This document shows, piece by piece, positions 5,799 through 7,906 of a DNA stretch of 7,906 bases. The DNA is taken from the NCBI GenBank assembly GCA_018266095.1, contig JAFEBC010000482.1, forward strand, positions 1 through 7,906, written 5' to 3'. Both the position numbers and the translations under genes were made by a program. This stretch comes from Deltaproteobacteria bacterium (GTDB taxonomy: Bacteria; Myxococcota; Myxococcia; Myxococcales; 40CM-4-68-19). Numbering within the stretch: the stretch's first letter is position 1; each line of letters starts with the position of its first letter. The notes below the pieces were generated by a model. The model was not told where the DNA came from, did not search any database, and saw only the letters and a program-made list of their open reading frames with translations.

Positions 5799-6760
5799 CA
5801 GAGCTTTTGATTTTGCTGTTGTGGTTCACCCTTCGCGCGATCGAACTCGCGCTGCGCCTGATCGAAGCCTCGCGACAGGAGCGGCCCCGCTCCACCCGCA
5901 GCCTGCAACGCCGCGACTCCGCGCCGTCCCCACTCGTCCTGCACCCACGCGTTGAAGAAGTGTGCGTCGCGGGTGCGATCGTCCAGCACGGGGCCGCGCG
6001 CGATCGCGTGCTGGAATTCGGTGAGGAGCGATGGCAAGCCCGCGCCGGTGCGGGCGCTGGTCTCGAAGGTGGGGATGCCCTCGGGCGCGTCCGGCCGCGC
6101 GAGGCCGATGGTGGCGCGCAACGCCTGGGCGCTCCGCTGCGCGCTCGGCTCGTCGCACTTGTTGAGCACGAAGGCGTGCGGCACCTCGAGGATGCCGGCC
6201 TTGAGGAACTGCACCTCGTCGCCCGCGAGCGGCTGGAGCACGAGGTACACGCGGTCGGCGAGGTGGCGGATGTCGGACTCGGCCTGGCCCACGCCGACGG
6301 TCTCGATGAGCACGCAGTCGAACAGCCATGAGAGCGCACGGCACGCCTGGAACGTCGAGGGCCCCAGGCCGCCGAGCGCGGTGGCGCTGGCCTGGCTGCG
6401 GAAGAACAGGCGCTTCTCGCCGGGCGGTGCGCGCATGCGGGTGCGATCGCCGAGCAGCGCGCCGCCCGAGATCTGGCTCGACGGGTCGACGGCGAGCACG
6501 GCCACGGAGAACTTCGGATCGCCCGCGATGAGCATCGGCGCGAGGCGCGCGAGCAGCGAGGACTTCCCCGAGCCGGGCGTTCCGGTCAGGCCGAGGACGG
6601 TAGCTCGGCGGGCGCGGTGAGGGATCAGCTCAGCGGAGATCGCGATGCGCGCGTCGATCGCCTCAGGCCGCTGGTCCTCGAAGAGCGACAGCACACGGGC
6701 GACGGCCGACTTGTCGAGCCCGAGCGCGTCCGCGCAGAGCTGCGGAATCTCCTCGCTCAC
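5798..6760 (-). CDS. meaB: MeaB/ArgK/MMAA-family P-loop GTPase, mutase chaperone
   Basis: This 320-residue protein is a G protein of the MeaB/MMAA family, which gates B12 loading and protects acyl-CoA mutases from inactivation in a GTP-dependent way. The P-loop is GTPGSGKSS at residues 60-68 after a short helical N-terminal arm. It is followed by the family motif AVDPSSQISGGALLGDRTRM (90-109), the Walker B/switch II motif ETVGVGQAESD (153-163), and the guanine-specificity motif NKCD (200-203). ETSARTG (233-239) occupies the G5 position. The C-terminal end (about 265-320) is less conserved and finishes QQQNQKL in unusually AT-rich codons. The start is GTG at 6760, overlapping the mutase stop in a GTGA arrangement, so translation is probably coupled and the partner is almost certainly the adjacent mutase. 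Length and motifs are normal for the family. The gene symbol follows the MeaA-like neighbour; argK would be an older name. Confidence 0.9.
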   Translation of the reverse strand: MSEEIPQLCADALGLDKSAVARVLSLFEDQRPEAIDARIAISAELIPHRARRATVLGLTGTPGSGKSSLLARLAPMLIAGDPKFSVAVLAVDPSSQISGGALLGDRTRMRAPPGEKRLFFRSQASATALGGLGPSTFQACRALSWLFDCVLIETVGVGQAESDIRHLADRVYLVLQPLAGDEVQFLKAGILEVPHAFVLNKCDEPSAQRSAQALRATIGLARPDAPEGIPTFETSARTGAGLPSLLTEFQHAIARGPVLDDRTRDAHFFNAWVQDEWGRRGVAALQAAGGAGPLLSRGFDQAQREFDRAKGEPQQQNQKL

Positions 6761-7906
6761 GCGCGCTTCTCGAGCACCGACACCATCGCCGCCATGATGT
6801 CGAGCACGCTGTAGTCGGCGGGCGTGAAGATCTCCAGCACGCCCTTCTCTCTCAGCGCCGCGAAGTCGCCCGTGGGGATGATGCCGCCGAAGACCACGGC
6901 GATGCGCTGCTCGGCCTTGTGCGCGCGCAGGCAGGCCATGAGCTGGTCCGCGAGCTCCAGGTGCGAGCCGCTCAGGATCGACGCGCCGATGAGGTCCGCG
7001 CCCTCCTCCACTGCCGACTGCGCGATCTCCTCGGGGCTCAGGCGGATGCCCGAGTACACGACGTCGAAGCCCACGTGGCGCGCGGACACGGCGATGACCT
7101 CGGCGCCGTTGGAGTGGCCGTCGAGCCCGGGCTTCCCCACGACCAGCCGCGGCCGGTGTCCCAGCTTGTGCGTGAGCGCCTCGACACGCTTGCGCAGCTC
7201 GTCCACGCGCGCGCTCTCCAAGCCCAATTTCTGTCCTTCCACGCCCGTCGGCGGACGGTACTCACCGAACACGCCGCGCAAGGTCCGCGCCCACTCGCCC
7301 GTGGTCACACGCGCGAGCGCGCACTCGATCGACGGCTCCATCATGGACGCCCCCGACTGCGCGGCCTCTTCCAGCTTCGCCAGCGCGTTCTTCACGCGCA
7401 CCGGATCGCGCTCGCGCCGCGTCTTCTCGAGCTGCGCCAGCGTCTCGCGCACAGCCTCTTCGTCGTGCTTGAAGAGCCCGCCATCCGCGCCCGCCTGCAG
7501 AGGTGACGGGAGGCCCTCCGTCCACTTGTTCATCCCGACCACGACCTGCTCGCCGCTGTTGATGGCGCGCACGCGCTTGCCCATCGACTGCACCAGCGCG
7601 GACTTCATGTAGCCGGACTCGATGGCCGCCTTCACGCCGCCCATGTCCACGATGCGATTCAGCTCCGCCATCGCCTCGCGCGACAGCTCCGCCACCTTCG
7701 AGGCGATCACGGGCGAGCCGTCGAAGAGGTCCGGGTACTCGAGCAGGTCCGTCTCGTAGGCCAGGATCTGCTGCAGGCGCAGCGACCACTGCTGGTCCCA
7801 CGGCCGCGGCAGGGAGAGCGCCTCGTTCCACGCCGGCAGTTGCAGCGCCCGCGCGCGCGCGTTGCGGGAGAGCGTCACGCCGAGCGTCTCCAAGAGGATG
7901 CGCCAC
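6757..7906 (-). CDS. meaA: B12-dependent acyl-CoA mutase, ethylmalonyl-CoA mutase (MeaA/Ecm)-like; C-terminal part, 5' end outside the window
   Basis: The visible 382 residues are the end of a methylmalonyl-CoA mutase-family protein; the frame stays open to the window edge (first full codon at 7905, Trp). The first half is the end of the substrate-binding TIM barrel, including LAYETDLLEYPDLFDGSPVI and MGGVKAAIESGYMKSALVQS (visible residues about 88-107) and GEQVVVGMNKWTEGLPSPL. The last third is the cobalamin-binding domain, with the base-off DxHxxG motif in KPGLDGHSNGAEVI (the histidine codon is at 7114-7116), then SILSGSHLEL and FGGIIPTGDF. The wording GKPGLDGHSNGAE, YSGIRLSPEEI and SILSGSH is closer to MeaA/ethylmalonyl-CoA mutase as I remember it than to classic methylmalonyl-CoA mutase. 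Barrel and B12 domains are on one chain. The stop overlaps the start of the MeaB-like gene by four bases. Ethylmalonyl, methylmalonyl or another branched acyl-CoA are all possible substrates. The family is certain, the exact substrate less so. Confidence 0.88.
   Translation of the reverse strand, partial: WRILLETLGVTLSRNARARALQLPAWNEALSLPRPWDQQWSLRLQQILAYETDLLEYPDLFDGSPVIASKVAELSREAMAELNRIVDMGGVKAAIESGYMKSALVQSMGKRVRAINSGEQVVVGMNKWTEGLPSPLQAGADGGLFKHDEEAVRETLAQLEKTRRERDPVRVKNALAKLEEAAQSGASMMEPSIECALARVTTGEWARTLRGVFGEYRPPTGVEGQKLGLESARVDELRKRVEALTHKLGHRPRLVVGKPGLDGHSNGAEVIAVSARHVGFDVVYSGIRLSPEEIAQSAVEEGADLIGASILSGSHLELADQLMACLRAHKAEQRIAVVFGGIIPTGDFAALREKGVLEIFTPADYSVLDIMAAMVSVLEKRA

Overview
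The window is a GC-rich bacterial chromosome segment in which all seven recognisable genes lie on the minus strand. It therefore reads from the right end (about 7906) towards the left end (1). The base composition, the GTG starts and the mix of acyl-CoA mutase, VLCAD/ACAD9-type dehydrogenase and PuuD-type urate oxidase genes suggest a myxobacterium-like Gram-negative organism (Myxococcota). That placement is inferred from gene content and style; no marker gene is present.

Region A (7906-5798) holds the 3' part of a B12-dependent acyl-CoA mutase of the ethylmalonyl-CoA mutase (MeaA) type. It is followed, with a 4-base GTGA overlap, by its MeaB/ArgK/MMAA-family GTPase chaperone. Together they form an acyl-CoA carbon-skeleton rearrangement unit with its cofactor-loading G protein.

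Region B (5797-5606) is a 192-base gap that holds an imperfect inverted repeat made of CGCGGAG-like 8-mers, probably a copy of a dispersed repeat. Its outer edge touches the stop codon of the GTPase gene.

Region C (5605-2652) holds a long acyl-CoA dehydrogenase of the VLCAD/ACAD9 type. A CPA2-like cation:proton antiporter starts 2 bases after its stop codon, so the two are probably translated in a coupled way.

Region D (2651-1) is a 181-base gap with weak promoter-like and operator-like sequences, then a three-gene set that looks like nucleobase catabolism: a zinc amidohydrolase/deaminase, a PuuD-type membrane urate oxidase without its usual cytochrome c domain, and the start of a DUF6986 aldolase-like gene that runs off the window. 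The simplest reading is purine deamination, urate oxidation at the membrane, and a later step by the aldolase-like enzyme.

Most of the window is ordinary metabolism. The most unusual items are the cytochrome-free PuuD together with its neighbours, the dehydrogenase-antiporter pairing, and the inverted repeat that abuts the GTPase gene. I saw no tRNA, rRNA, CRISPR array, transposase or phage gene.
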